The translations under genes and the position numbers were made by a program. The notes under the pieces were generated by a model. The model ran no database searches. It was given only the letters and a program-made list of their open reading frames with translations, and was not told the DNA's origin. A DNA stretch of 6,859 bases from Dehalococcoidia bacterium (GTDB lineage Bacteria; Chloroflexota; Dehalococcoidia; UBA2979), in NCBI GenBank assembly GCA_023228765.1, contig JALOAM010000160.1:1-6859 (forward strand). Reading direction: 5' to 3'. Below, piece by piece: positions 1 to 5,313 of this stretch; within the stretch, counting starts at the first letter, position 1, and every line of letters starts with the position of its first letter.

Positions 1-5
1 GGCAC

Positions 6-33
6 GAGGGTTCCCCTCAGCCCTTCGTCGGGC
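6..33 (-). terminator. Possible weak terminator hairpins downstream of efp
   Basis: Two short inverted repeats follow the efp stop codon in the direction of transcription. The first, at 20-33, pairs GCCC with GGGC around a six-base loop. The second, at 6-18, pairs GAGGG with CCCTC perfectly around a three-base loop. No T-run is visible before the window ends, so an intrinsic terminator is only suggested. The operon could equally continue beyond the left edge. Confidence 0.25.
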
Positions 34-36
34 GGA

Positions 37-597
37 CTACGACTTCACGCGTTCGAGGTACTTCCCGTCCGAGGTGGAGACCTTGATCTTGTCGCCGACC
101 TCCAGGAACAACGGGACGTTGGTGACGAGGCCGGTCTCCAGCGTGGCGGGCTTCGTGGCGCCGGTGGCCGTGTCGCCCTTCACGCCGGGGTCGGACACCG
201 TGATCACCAGCTCCACGGCCGCGGGAAGCTCCACGCCGAGCGCCTCGTCGCCGTAGAGGACCACCTGCACCTCGTCGCTCTCCTTCATGTAGGGGAGCGC
301 CTCGGCAATCGTGGCCTGCGGGACCATGATCTGGTCGAAGGTCTCCGAGTTCATGAACGTGTACGACTCGCCGTCGCCGTAGAGGTACTGCATCTTGCGC
401 CGCTCGACGCGCGCGACGGGCAGCTTGTCGCCGGCGTTGAACGTGCGCTCCGTGATGTGGCCCGCGCGGAGGTCGCGCAGCTTCACACGGTAGACCGCGG
501 ACTTCTTGGTCTTGACGTGGTGGACGTCCTCCATCTTGTAGAGCGCACCGTCGATTTCAACGGTGGCTCCCTTCTTGAAGTCCGACGTCGAGATCAT
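37..597 (-). CDS. efp: Elongation factor P
   Basis: Elongation factor P (186 aa) binds between the ribosomal P and E sites and promotes peptide-bond formation at polyproline stalls. The length and three-domain layout are normal. An N-terminal KOW-like domain spans about residues 1-63, an OB domain about 64-127, and a C-terminal OB domain carries the family signature around 150-170 (KPATLETGLVTNVPLFLEVG) and ends in YLERVK. The ATG at 597 is preceded by a strong Shine-Dalgarno, AGGAGGAA. The odd point is the tip loop of domain I. Most bacteria have a PGKG-type tip bearing the modified Lys (E. coli K34), but here residues 29-33 read K-T-K-K-S. The loop has no glycine and appears one residue shorter than usual, with K31 or K32 as candidate tip residues. 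It lies 114 bases after the Xaa-Pro peptidase gene, matching a conserved operon order. Identification is secure; the modification state cannot be judged. Confidence 0.97.
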   Translation of the reverse strand: MISTSDFKKGATVEIDGALYKMEDVHHVKTKKSAVYRVKLRDLRAGHITERTFNAGDKLPVARVERRKMQYLYGDGESYTFMNSETFDQIMVPQATIAEALPYMKESDEVQVVLYGDEALGVELPAAVELVITVSDPGVKGDTATGATKPATLETGLVTNVPLFLEVGDKIKVSTSDGKYLERVKS

Positions 598-689
598 GCA
601 TTCCTCCTGCGAACGCTCCGCGGGACGTCTCGTGCGACGCTCCCGAGGGAGGGCCTCCTGCGCTGCCCCGCTCCGTGACGGAAGGGGGA

Positions 690-710
690 CTGTCCAATTG
701 GGATGGACAG
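690..710 (-). other. Inverted repeat just after the peptidase stop codon
   Basis: One base after the TAA stop of the Xaa-Pro peptidase gene, CTGTCC (690-695) and GGACAG (705-710) form a perfect six-base inverted repeat around nine bases that include the palindrome CCAATTGG. There is no T-tract. It could be a processing or stabilising stem between the peptidase and efp messages, a weak attenuator, or chance. No TAnnnT -10 candidate was seen in 598-711, so efp seems to depend on upstream transcription. Confidence 0.35.
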
Positions 711-711
711 G

Positions 712-1827
712 TTAGGGGCGGAACTTGGGCGCGGTCGAGATCGGGCGAAGGCGTCCGCCCTCCATCACGCACTGGTCCTCGATCCGCACGCCGCCCCAGC
801 CGGGCACGTAGATGCCGGGCTCCACGGTCACCACGTGCCCGTCCGCCAGCGGGATCTCCCCCGACGGGGCGAGGCGTGGGTCCTCGTGGATGTCGAGGCC
901 GACCCCGTGGCCGAGTCCATGCCCGAAGTGCTCGCCGTGCCCGGCGATGCGGATCACCTCGGCGGCGATCTCGTGGCCGACCTTGCCGAGCATGCCCGCC
1001 TCGATGCGCTCTTCCGCCGTCTCCTGCGCGGTGAGCACGATGTCATAGATGCGCTTGAACTCGTCGGACGGCGTGTCACCCAGCCAGACGGTGCGCGTGA
1101 GGTCCGAGCAGTACCCGTCCACGATCACGCCCATGTCGATGACCACGCCGGTCTCCGCCTCGAGCGGTGCGTCCGAGGCGCGCCAGTGGGGGAGCGAGCC
1201 GTGAGGGCCTCCCGCGATGATCGAGGAGAACGAGAGGTCCTCCGCGCCGTGCGTCAGCGCGTACTCCTGGATGAGCCACGCCACCTGCTTCTCGGTCATG
1301 CCGGGCTCAATGCGCTCCGCGGCATGGTTGAACGCCGCATCGCCGAGCAGCACTGCGCGCGTGAGGGCGTCCAGCTCCTCGGCGTCCTTCACCATCCGCA
1401 GGTCCTCGATCGCTCTCGGCGCGGGGACGAGGGCCGGACGGGAATGCTCCGGCATCGCCGCGACCGCGCTCGTCCAGACCTCGTAGTCCGCGTAGGAGAG
1501 GTGCGCCGGCTCGAACCCGATGCGCGTCCCTCCGAGCCCCTCGAGGATCGCGGGCGCCGTGAACGTGTTCGCGCCCGCGACCTTCACGAGGGTGGACTCC
1601 GGGCACTGCTGCCCGACCTGCTCCCAGTACCGTGAGTCCGTGGCGAACCGTGTGCCCTCGCGCGTCACGAGGGCGACCCCGGCGCTGCCGGTGAACCCGG
1701 AGATCCAGCGCCGGTTGCTCGGCGTCGTGACGAGGAGGCCGTCCACGCCCAGCTCGTCGAACCTCGCACGGAGCCGGTCGAGACGGACGGCAGTCGTCGT
1801 ACCCGTAGCTCTCGGTGTGGCGGTCAC
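712..1827 (-). CDS. Xaa-Pro peptidase (M24 family, aminopeptidase P/prolidase type)
   Basis: A dinuclear-metal cytosolic peptidase (371 aa) expected to release residues N-terminal to proline. The N-terminal creatinase-like domain covers about residues 14-145 (for example SGFTGSAG at 43-50). The catalytic pita-bread domain follows. All five M24 metal ligands are identifiable: D231 (VVIDMG), D242 (SDLTRT), H307 (HGLGHGVG), E336 (TVEPGIY) and E350 (VRIEDQ). Accessory His at 303 and 314 and Arg348 match E. coli PepP H350, H361 and R404. I chose the GTG at 1827 because it overlaps the aroQ TGA as GTGA and gives the usual length of the short Bacillus YqhT-like family. The frame stays open to 2004, but the extra 59 residues are Arg/Pro-rich and lie inside aroQ. 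No good Shine-Dalgarno precedes the GTG, so translational coupling to aroQ is likely. Aminopeptidase P versus dipeptidase specificity cannot be decided, so no symbol is given. Confidence 0.93.
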   Translation of the reverse strand: MTATPRATGTTTAVRLDRLRARFDELGVDGLLVTTPSNRRWISGFTGSAGVALVTREGTRFATDSRYWEQVGQQCPESTLVKVAGANTFTAPAILEGLGGTRIGFEPAHLSYADYEVWTSAVAAMPEHSRPALVPAPRAIEDLRMVKDAEELDALTRAVLLGDAAFNHAAERIEPGMTEKQVAWLIQEYALTHGAEDLSFSSIIAGGPHGSLPHWRASDAPLEAETGVVIDMGVIVDGYCSDLTRTVWLGDTPSDEFKRIYDIVLTAQETAEERIEAGMLGKVGHEIAAEVIRIAGHGEHFGHGLGHGVGLDIHEDPRLAPSGEIPLADGHVVTVEPGIYVPGWGGVRIEDQCVMEGGRLRPISTAPKFRP

Positions 1828-2273
1828 GCGCGACCCGCCTCGACGAGCCGCCCGTAGATCATGTCGAGGGCGGCGAGGTAGCCGCGCCAGCCGAAGCCGG
1901 TGATCTGCCCCCAGGCGACGCGCGCGACGTAGGAGTGGTGCCGGAACTCCTCGCGCTGGTGGACGTTCGAGAGGTGCACCTCTGCCACGACGAGGTCCGG
2001 GCACGCGGAGATCGCATCCGCGAGGGCGATCGAGGTGTGGGTGTACGCGCCCGGGTTGATGATCAGCCCGTCCCAGTCGCGGTGCGCGAGGATCATGTCG
2101 ACGAGCTCGCCCTCGTGGTTGGTCTGCTGGAACGCGACCTGCACCTCGCCGAGCTCGGCGGCGCGCTGCCGCACCATCTCCTCGATGTCGGCGAGCGTGA
2201 GGGTGCCGTACACCTCCGGCTCTCGCGTGCCGAGCATGTTCAGCGTGGGTCCGTTGAGCACGAGGATGCGCAT
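1824..2273 (-). CDS. aroQ: Type II 3-dehydroquinate dehydratase
   Basis: Shikimate-pathway enzyme (149 aa) converting 3-dehydroquinate to 3-dehydroshikimate; the family is a cytosolic dodecamer. Family landmarks are the N-terminal strand LVLNGPTLNMLGTREP, then catalytic R17 and Y22 (VYG), N73 and H79 in INPGAYTHTS, H100 in EVHLSNVH, and R111 in EEFRHHS. These correspond to R19, Y24, N75, H81, H101 and R112 of the Mycobacterium tuberculosis enzyme. The near-invariant Asn of the NGPN motif (Mtb N12) is Thr10 here; the ACG codon reads clearly. The ATG at 2273 gives the standard length and has GAGG eight bases upstream. The frame is open to 2384, but the extra 37 residues do not resemble the family. 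The stop overlaps the GTG start of the following peptidase gene. First gene of the aroQ-peptidase-efp set. Confidence 0.96.
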   Translation of the reverse strand: MRILVLNGPTLNMLGTREPEVYGTLTLADIEEMVRQRAAELGEVQVAFQQTNHEGELVDMILAHRDWDGLIINPGAYTHTSIALADAISACPDLVVAEVHLSNVHQREEFRHHSYVARVAWGQITGFGWRGYLAALDMIYGRLVEAGRA

Positions 2274-2312
2274 GCCGGTTGCCTCGATCGGGTGCGTGCG
2301 GGCTGGACCTCG

Positions 2313-2342
2313 ATAGTACCGAGCGGCGGGCATCAGCGTCCG
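2313..2342 (-). promoter_or_regulatory. Candidate promoter of the aroQ-peptidase-efp operon
   Basis: On the minus strand a TACTAT hexamer (2318-2313) fits the TAnnnT -10 pattern and stands out in G/C-rich surroundings. A weak -35 candidate, CGGACG (2342-2337), lies 18 bases upstream. Transcription would begin near 2306, leaving a leader of about 33 bases that contains the GAGG ribosome-binding site. This supports aroQ starting its own unit, separate from the recombinase. Only the -10 is convincing. Confidence 0.4.
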
Positions 2343-2372
2343 GGGTCGGTGGTGAGCCCCTGAGGTCCGTTG

Positions 2373-2407
2373 CCCTCTCCCCAACCCTCCCCCAGAGGGG
2401 GAGGGAG
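2373..2407. repeat. C-rich palindromic intergenic repeat (REP-like)
   Basis: Between the recombinase and aroQ lies CCCTCTCCCCAA followed by a perfect nine-base inverted repeat, CCCTCCCCC (2385-2393) and GGGGGAGGG (2397-2405), with loop AGA. A 'CCCTCTCCCCAACCCTC' opening followed by a self-complementary C/G-rich arm is the look of dispersed palindromic repeats found in many copies between genes of high-GC bacteria, including Chloroflexota assemblies. That comparison is from memory. No T-run follows on either strand, so it is not a classical terminator, though it could attenuate or stabilise the recombinase message. Confidence 0.55.
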
Positions 2408-2414
2408 TCGGACG

Positions 2415-3377
2415 CTACCGCCGCTCAAGCTCGCGCGCCCTCGCGAGGGCGTCCGTGACGAGCCCGCCTCCCCGGCGCTGGGCGACGGCGGTGTAGATCT
2501 GCGTCGTGTCCGGCGAGGTGTGGCCGAGCAGGTGCTGCACGATCCGGAGGTCAGCGTTGCCCTCGATCATGTGGGTGGCGAAGGAGTGGCGCAGCATGTG
2601 GGGGTGGACGGGCGAGCGTACGCCCGCCTGCATCCCGGCGTCGCGGACGATGGTCTGCATCGAGCGCGCACTGAGGCGTCCCCCGGCGCGGTTGAGGAAC
2701 AGCGCGGTCTGCGCGCCGGCGACGAGATGGGCGCGGCCATCCTCGACATACCGCTCGAGGGCCTCGCGGGCAGGGTCGCCGTAGAGGCAGATGCGGGTCT
2801 TGTCGCCCTTGCCGGTCACGCGCACCTGCCGGTTGGCGAGGTCGAGGTCGCGGACGTCGAGGTTCGCGACCTCGCTCACGCGGAGCCCTGCCCCGTAGAG
2901 CAGTTCGAGGATGGCGCGGTCGCGCTGTCCGCTCGGCGTGTCCGCGTCGGGTGCGTCCACGAGCGCGTCGGCCTCCGTGCGGGAGATGAACTTCGGGAGG
3001 CGCTTCCTCGGGATGGGGAAGCGGAGCCGAAGCATTGAGTCGCCCGGTTGGTTCTTCAGCGGGACGCCCTGGTTGTCCAGCCAGGCGTAGAAGCCGCGCA
3101 TCTCGGTGGCGATGCGCTTGACGGAGGCGTCGGCGACCGAGCGGTTCCGGAGCGCGGAGAGGTACGAGCGGGCGTCGGACCGACCGGCCTCGTCGAAGGG
3201 CGTCTCGCGCTCGGCGAGGAAGAGGAGGAAGCCCGTGAGGTCGTGGCGGTAGTTGCGGATCGTGTGCTCGGAACGACGCCGCACGTGCTCCAGGTGGTGG
3301 AGGTAGGCATCGAGCCGCTCGCGCGAGGCGCGCGGCAGCGTCGGTGGTGTGGCCTCGGAGCGTCGGGGCGCCGGCAC
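2415..3377 (-). CDS. Tyrosine site-specific recombinase, XerC/XerD type
   Basis: Tyrosine recombinase (320 aa) of the XerC/XerD family, which resolves chromosome dimers at dif; some paralogues serve mobile elements. An N-terminal SAM-like core-binding domain spans about residues 18-105 (LDAYLHHLEHVRRRSEHTIRNY region). The catalytic domain runs from about 128. The full catalytic set is present: R166 (GAGLRVSE), K190 (TGKGDK), H260 and R263 (HMLRHSFATH), H286 (HLLGH) and nucleophile Y295 (TQIYT). Length is near the Xer norm of about 300 residues, with a short basic N-terminal extension. The start is GTG at 3377, preceded by AGAGGA six bases away. Base composition matches the neighbours and no integrated element, attachment site or passenger gene is visible, so a housekeeping Xer is favoured. 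Whether it acts as XerC, XerD or a single-protein XerH/S-like enzyme cannot be decided here, so no symbol is given. Confidence 0.93.
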   Translation of the reverse strand: MPAPRRSEATPPTLPRASRERLDAYLHHLEHVRRRSEHTIRNYRHDLTGFLLFLAERETPFDEAGRSDARSYLSALRNRSVADASVKRIATEMRGFYAWLDNQGVPLKNQPGDSMLRLRFPIPRKRLPKFISRTEADALVDAPDADTPSGQRDRAILELLYGAGLRVSEVANLDVRDLDLANRQVRVTGKGDKTRICLYGDPAREALERYVEDGRAHLVAGAQTALFLNRAGGRLSARSMQTIVRDAGMQAGVRSPVHPHMLRHSFATHMIEGNADLRIVQHLLGHTSPDTTQIYTAVAQRRGGGLVTDALARARELERR

Positions 3378-3416
3378 GGTTTGTCCTCTGGGTTCCCCGC
3401 CCGGAGGTGCTCTTCG

Positions 3417-3446
3417 AGGTTACATAAGTGGCGAGGGTGGCGGCAA
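3417..3446 (-). promoter_or_regulatory. Candidate promoter of the Xer recombinase gene
   Basis: On the minus strand TTGCCG (3446-3441) and TAACCT (3422-3417) are separated by 18 bases, a reasonable -35/-10 pair. The -10 sits in the only A/T-rich patch of the divergent intergenic region (CTTATGTAAC). Transcription would start near 3410, giving a leader of roughly 30-35 bases that contains the AGAGGA site before the GTG at 3377. Confidence 0.4.
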
Positions 3447-3495
3447 GGCCGAGTGACCGCAGTGGTCGGGGAGAGCGGTCGAGGGCTGTGCCGCC

Positions 3496-3501
3496 TACGA
3501 T
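3496..3501 (+). promoter_or_regulatory. Candidate -10 element giving a leaderless murE transcript
   Basis: TACGAT (3496-3501) matches the TAnnnT -10 pattern and is followed by six bases (CCTCGC) and then the ATG of murE. This is the spacing seen when transcription begins at the A of the start codon. No purine-rich Shine-Dalgarno precedes the ATG, which agrees with a leaderless message. No convincing -35 was seen; leaderless -10 promoters in high-GC bacteria often lack a clear one. Confidence 0.5.
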
Positions 3502-3507
3502 CCTCGC

Positions 3508-5061
3508 ATGACAGACGAAGCGAACACCGAGGCCACGCGCACCCCTCGAGGCGACTGGCGGGACGGGCTGCCTGAGTCCCTCGATGTCCCTGGCGACCCC
3601 GCCTCGCTGCCCGCGATCCGCGAGATCCGATTCGACTCGCGCCAGGTGGAGGCGGGCGACCTCTTCGTCTGCGCGCGCGGCGAGCGGCACGACGGCCACG
3701 ACTTCGCCGCCGCGGCCGTCGTGCGCGGCGCAGTCGCGCTCCTCGTGGAGGAGTCGCGCGCCGCGGAGTTCGCATCGCTCGGCGTCCCCGTGATCGGAGT
3801 CCCCGACCCCCGCGCGACGATGGCCTCGATCAGCGCGGCGCACGAGGGCTACCCGGCGCGCTCGCTGAAGGTGGTCGGCATCACGGGGACCGACGGGAAG
3901 TCGACGACCTCGTTCCTGGTGCAGGCCGCCCTCCGCGGGTGCGGCCTGAAGGCGGGCCTGCTGACGACGATCCAGTGCCGCATCGACGACCAGGTGGTGC
4001 CAAACCCCACGCGCCTGACCTCGCAGGAAGCGCCGTACGTCCACCGGATGCTGGCCGAGATGCTGGAGGCGGGCTGCACGCACGCCGTGGTGGAGGCCAC
4101 CTCGATCGGCCTGGACCTGCACCGGCTGGACGCGATCGAGTTCGACGTCGCCGTGTTCACGAACCTGTCCGGCGACCACCTCGACTACCACGGTGACCTA
4201 CAGAAGTACCGCGCCGCGAAGGGGCGGCTGTTCGAGATGCTTCAGCCCGCCGGCCACCGCCAGAAGGCGGGCGTTGCCGTCCTCAATGCGGGCGATTCCA
4301 ACTGGAAGTACTTCGCCGGTCGCACGAAGGGCCGCGTCATCACCTACGGGCTGGAGGACGCCGACCTCGACGTCTTCGCGGACGAGGTGATGCTGTGGCC
4401 GGACGGGTCCACCTTCACGGTCACGGCCGACGAGGACACGGTGGAGGCCTCCGTCCGCCTGCCCGGCGAGTTCAACGTGCTGAACGCCACCGCTGCCATC
4501 ACGGCCGCCGCCGCGCTCGGTCTCGACATCTACGGGGCGACCTCGGGCGTCGCGATGTGCGAGGGCGTCCCGGGGCGGATGGAGCGCATTGCCGGCGCGC
4601 CGTTCTCGGTGATCGTGGACTACGCACACACCGCGGACGCGCTCCGCAAGGTGGTCGCCACGCTCCGGCCCGTCGTGGACGGGCGCATCATCGTGGTCTT
4701 TGGGTGCGCCGGGGAGCGCGCGCGCGAGCGCCGCACCGGCCTTGGCGCCGTCGCCGCCGAGGTGGTCGACTACGCCATCCTGACCGACGAGGACCCGCGC
4801 TCCGAGCCCTCCGACGCGATCATCGACGAGATCGCCCAGGCGATGATCGCCGCCGGTGCCGTGGAGGCCGACCGCTTCGAGCGCCTCCCGGACCGCCGCG
4901 CCGCGATCGCGCGGGCCCTCGACCTCGCGACCCCGGAGGACCTCGTGCTGATCGCCGGCAAAGGCCACGAGTCCACGATCGAGTACGCCGACGGCCCGCG
5001 CCCCTGGGACGACCGCACCGTCACCCGCGAGCTGATCGCGGAGCGCTTCCCCGAGGCATAG
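3508..5061 (+). CDS. murE: UDP-N-acetylmuramyl-tripeptide synthetase (MurE)
   Basis: Cytoplasmic Mur ligase (517 aa) that uses ATP to add the third, usually diamino, amino acid to UDP-MurNAc-L-Ala-D-Glu for peptidoglycan. Domain 1, binding UDP, is at about residues 35-120 (FDSRQVEAGDLFVCARG). The central ATPase has the P-loop G127-TDGKST-T134, the E196 region, GDHLDYHG at 222-229 and the presumed carbamylated K238 (AAKGRLF). Domain 3 has PGRMERI, DYAHTADALRK, FGCAGERARERR, the specificity motif EDPR (428-431) and AGKGHE (483-488), keeping G484 and E488 equivalents of E. coli G464 and E468. Oddities: EDPR replaces the usual DNPR, the P-loop has D129 for Asn, and the EVSSHGLVQHR-like substrate loop reads E-A-T-S-I-G-L-D-L-H-R, with Ile200 for His and Leu204 for Gln. 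meso-DAP, Lys or Orn specificity is therefore open. No other cell-wall genes are adjacent. The ATG at 3508 follows a TACGAT box and no Shine-Dalgarno. Confidence 0.93.
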   Translation: MTDEANTEATRTPRGDWRDGLPESLDVPGDPASLPAIREIRFDSRQVEAGDLFVCARGERHDGHDFAAAAVVRGAVALLVEESRAAEFASLGVPVIGVPDPRATMASISAAHEGYPARSLKVVGITGTDGKSTTSFLVQAALRGCGLKAGLLTTIQCRIDDQVVPNPTRLTSQEAPYVHRMLAEMLEAGCTHAVVEATSIGLDLHRLDAIEFDVAVFTNLSGDHLDYHGDLQKYRAAKGRLFEMLQPAGHRQKAGVAVLNAGDSNWKYFAGRTKGRVITYGLEDADLDVFADEVMLWPDGSTFTVTADEDTVEASVRLPGEFNVLNATAAITAAAALGLDIYGATSGVAMCEGVPGRMERIAGAPFSVIVDYAHTADALRKVVATLRPVVDGRIIVVFGCAGERARERRTGLGAVAAEVVDYAILTDEDPRSEPSDAIIDEIAQAMIAAGAVEADRFERLPDRRAAIARALDLATPEDLVLIAGKGHESTIEYADGPRPWDDRTVTRELIAERFPEA

Positions 5062-5096
5062 GACGCGGGCGCCCACCCGCCAACCCCAAACAAGCA

Positions 5097-5133
5097 GAGA
5101 GGGCGGCTGCCAACGCAGCCGCCCTCTCCCTTT
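5097..5133 (+). terminator. Strong intrinsic terminator of murE, probably bidirectional
   Basis: A perfect 14-bp stem, GAGAGGGCGGCTGC (5097-5110) with GCAGCCGCCCTCTC (5115-5128), closes a CAAC loop and is followed on the plus strand by CCCTTT. It starts 35 bases past the murE stop. On the minus strand the hairpin is followed by TGCTTGTTT, so it may also stop read-through from the convergent aminotransferase gene. A smaller stem (GCGGG 5065-5069 with CCCGC 5076-5080) precedes it. Confidence 0.88.
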
Positions 5134-5172
5134 GGGTCATCCAGTTGGGGGTTAGGTTTCGAACACCTCCAA

Positions 5173-5233
5173 GATGCTCGACCCCTTCAAAGAATGACTA
5201 TGACTGCCATCGGTCACTAGCATCACCCCCTTT
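5173..5233. other. Possible structured element in the convergent gap
   Basis: Within the lower-GC gap, GATGCT (5173-5178) pairs with AGCATC (5219-5224), and just inside it GACC (5180-5183) pairs with GGTC (5212-5215), leaving a 28-base apical region. CCCCCTTT follows at about 5226-5233 on the plus strand. It could be a secondary terminator, the 3' end of a small RNA or chance. No start codon with a ribosome-binding site and no credible ORF was recognised in the gap. Confidence 0.25.
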
Positions 5234-5313
5234 CCTGCCACCAACGTAGATCGAGGACGCAAGCCTGTCAACAACGCGCTCATCAGCGTCAGCCGTTGAA
5301 CACTTCTCCTCGA

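Noticed and set aside
603..662. A repeated CGCAGGAGG (minus strand, at 662-654 and 611-603), hinting at a leader peptide before efp.
   Set aside because: No ATG, GTG or TTG lies at a usable distance after the upstream copy; the second copy is simply the efp Shine-Dalgarno.
703..1635. A 310-codon plus-strand frame opposite the Xaa-Pro peptidase gene.
   Set aside because: It is antisense to a gene with every M24 ligand present, has no ribosome-binding site or recognisable domain, and its composition is typical of a shadow frame.
1828..2004. A 59-residue N-terminal extension of the Xaa-Pro peptidase frame.
   Set aside because: It lies wholly inside aroQ, is Arg/Pro-rich, and the GTG at 1827 both overlaps the aroQ stop and gives the normal family length.
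2274..2384. A 37-residue N-terminal extension of AroQ.
   Set aside because: AroQ proteins begin directly with the M-x-I-L-V-L-N-G-P strand; the extension covers the proposed promoter and ATG 2273 has its own GAGG.
3411..3440. A possible dif site upstream of the recombinase gene.
   Set aside because: Only one arm resembles the consensus (about 8 of 11 by eye); the opposite arm matches about 3 of 11 and the centre is G/C-rich.
2551..4191. A 546-codon open frame on the minus strand across the recombinase and murE.
   Set aside because: It is out of frame with two confidently identified genes, is very rich in Arg, Ala and Pro, shows no family motif and is explained by G/C-rich third positions keeping other frames open.
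4198..5076. A 292-codon minus-strand frame opposite the 3' part of murE.
   Set aside because: Antisense shadow of conserved MurE domain 3; low-complexity Gly/Ala/Arg composition with no recognisable protein family.
5150..5172. A tRNA T-arm look-alike (AGGT, TTCGAAC, ACCT at 5154-5168).
   Set aside because: The stem is only four pairs, the G53-C61 pair is missing, no acceptor complement, anticodon arm or CCA end fits, and the required 5' region is occupied by the murE terminator.
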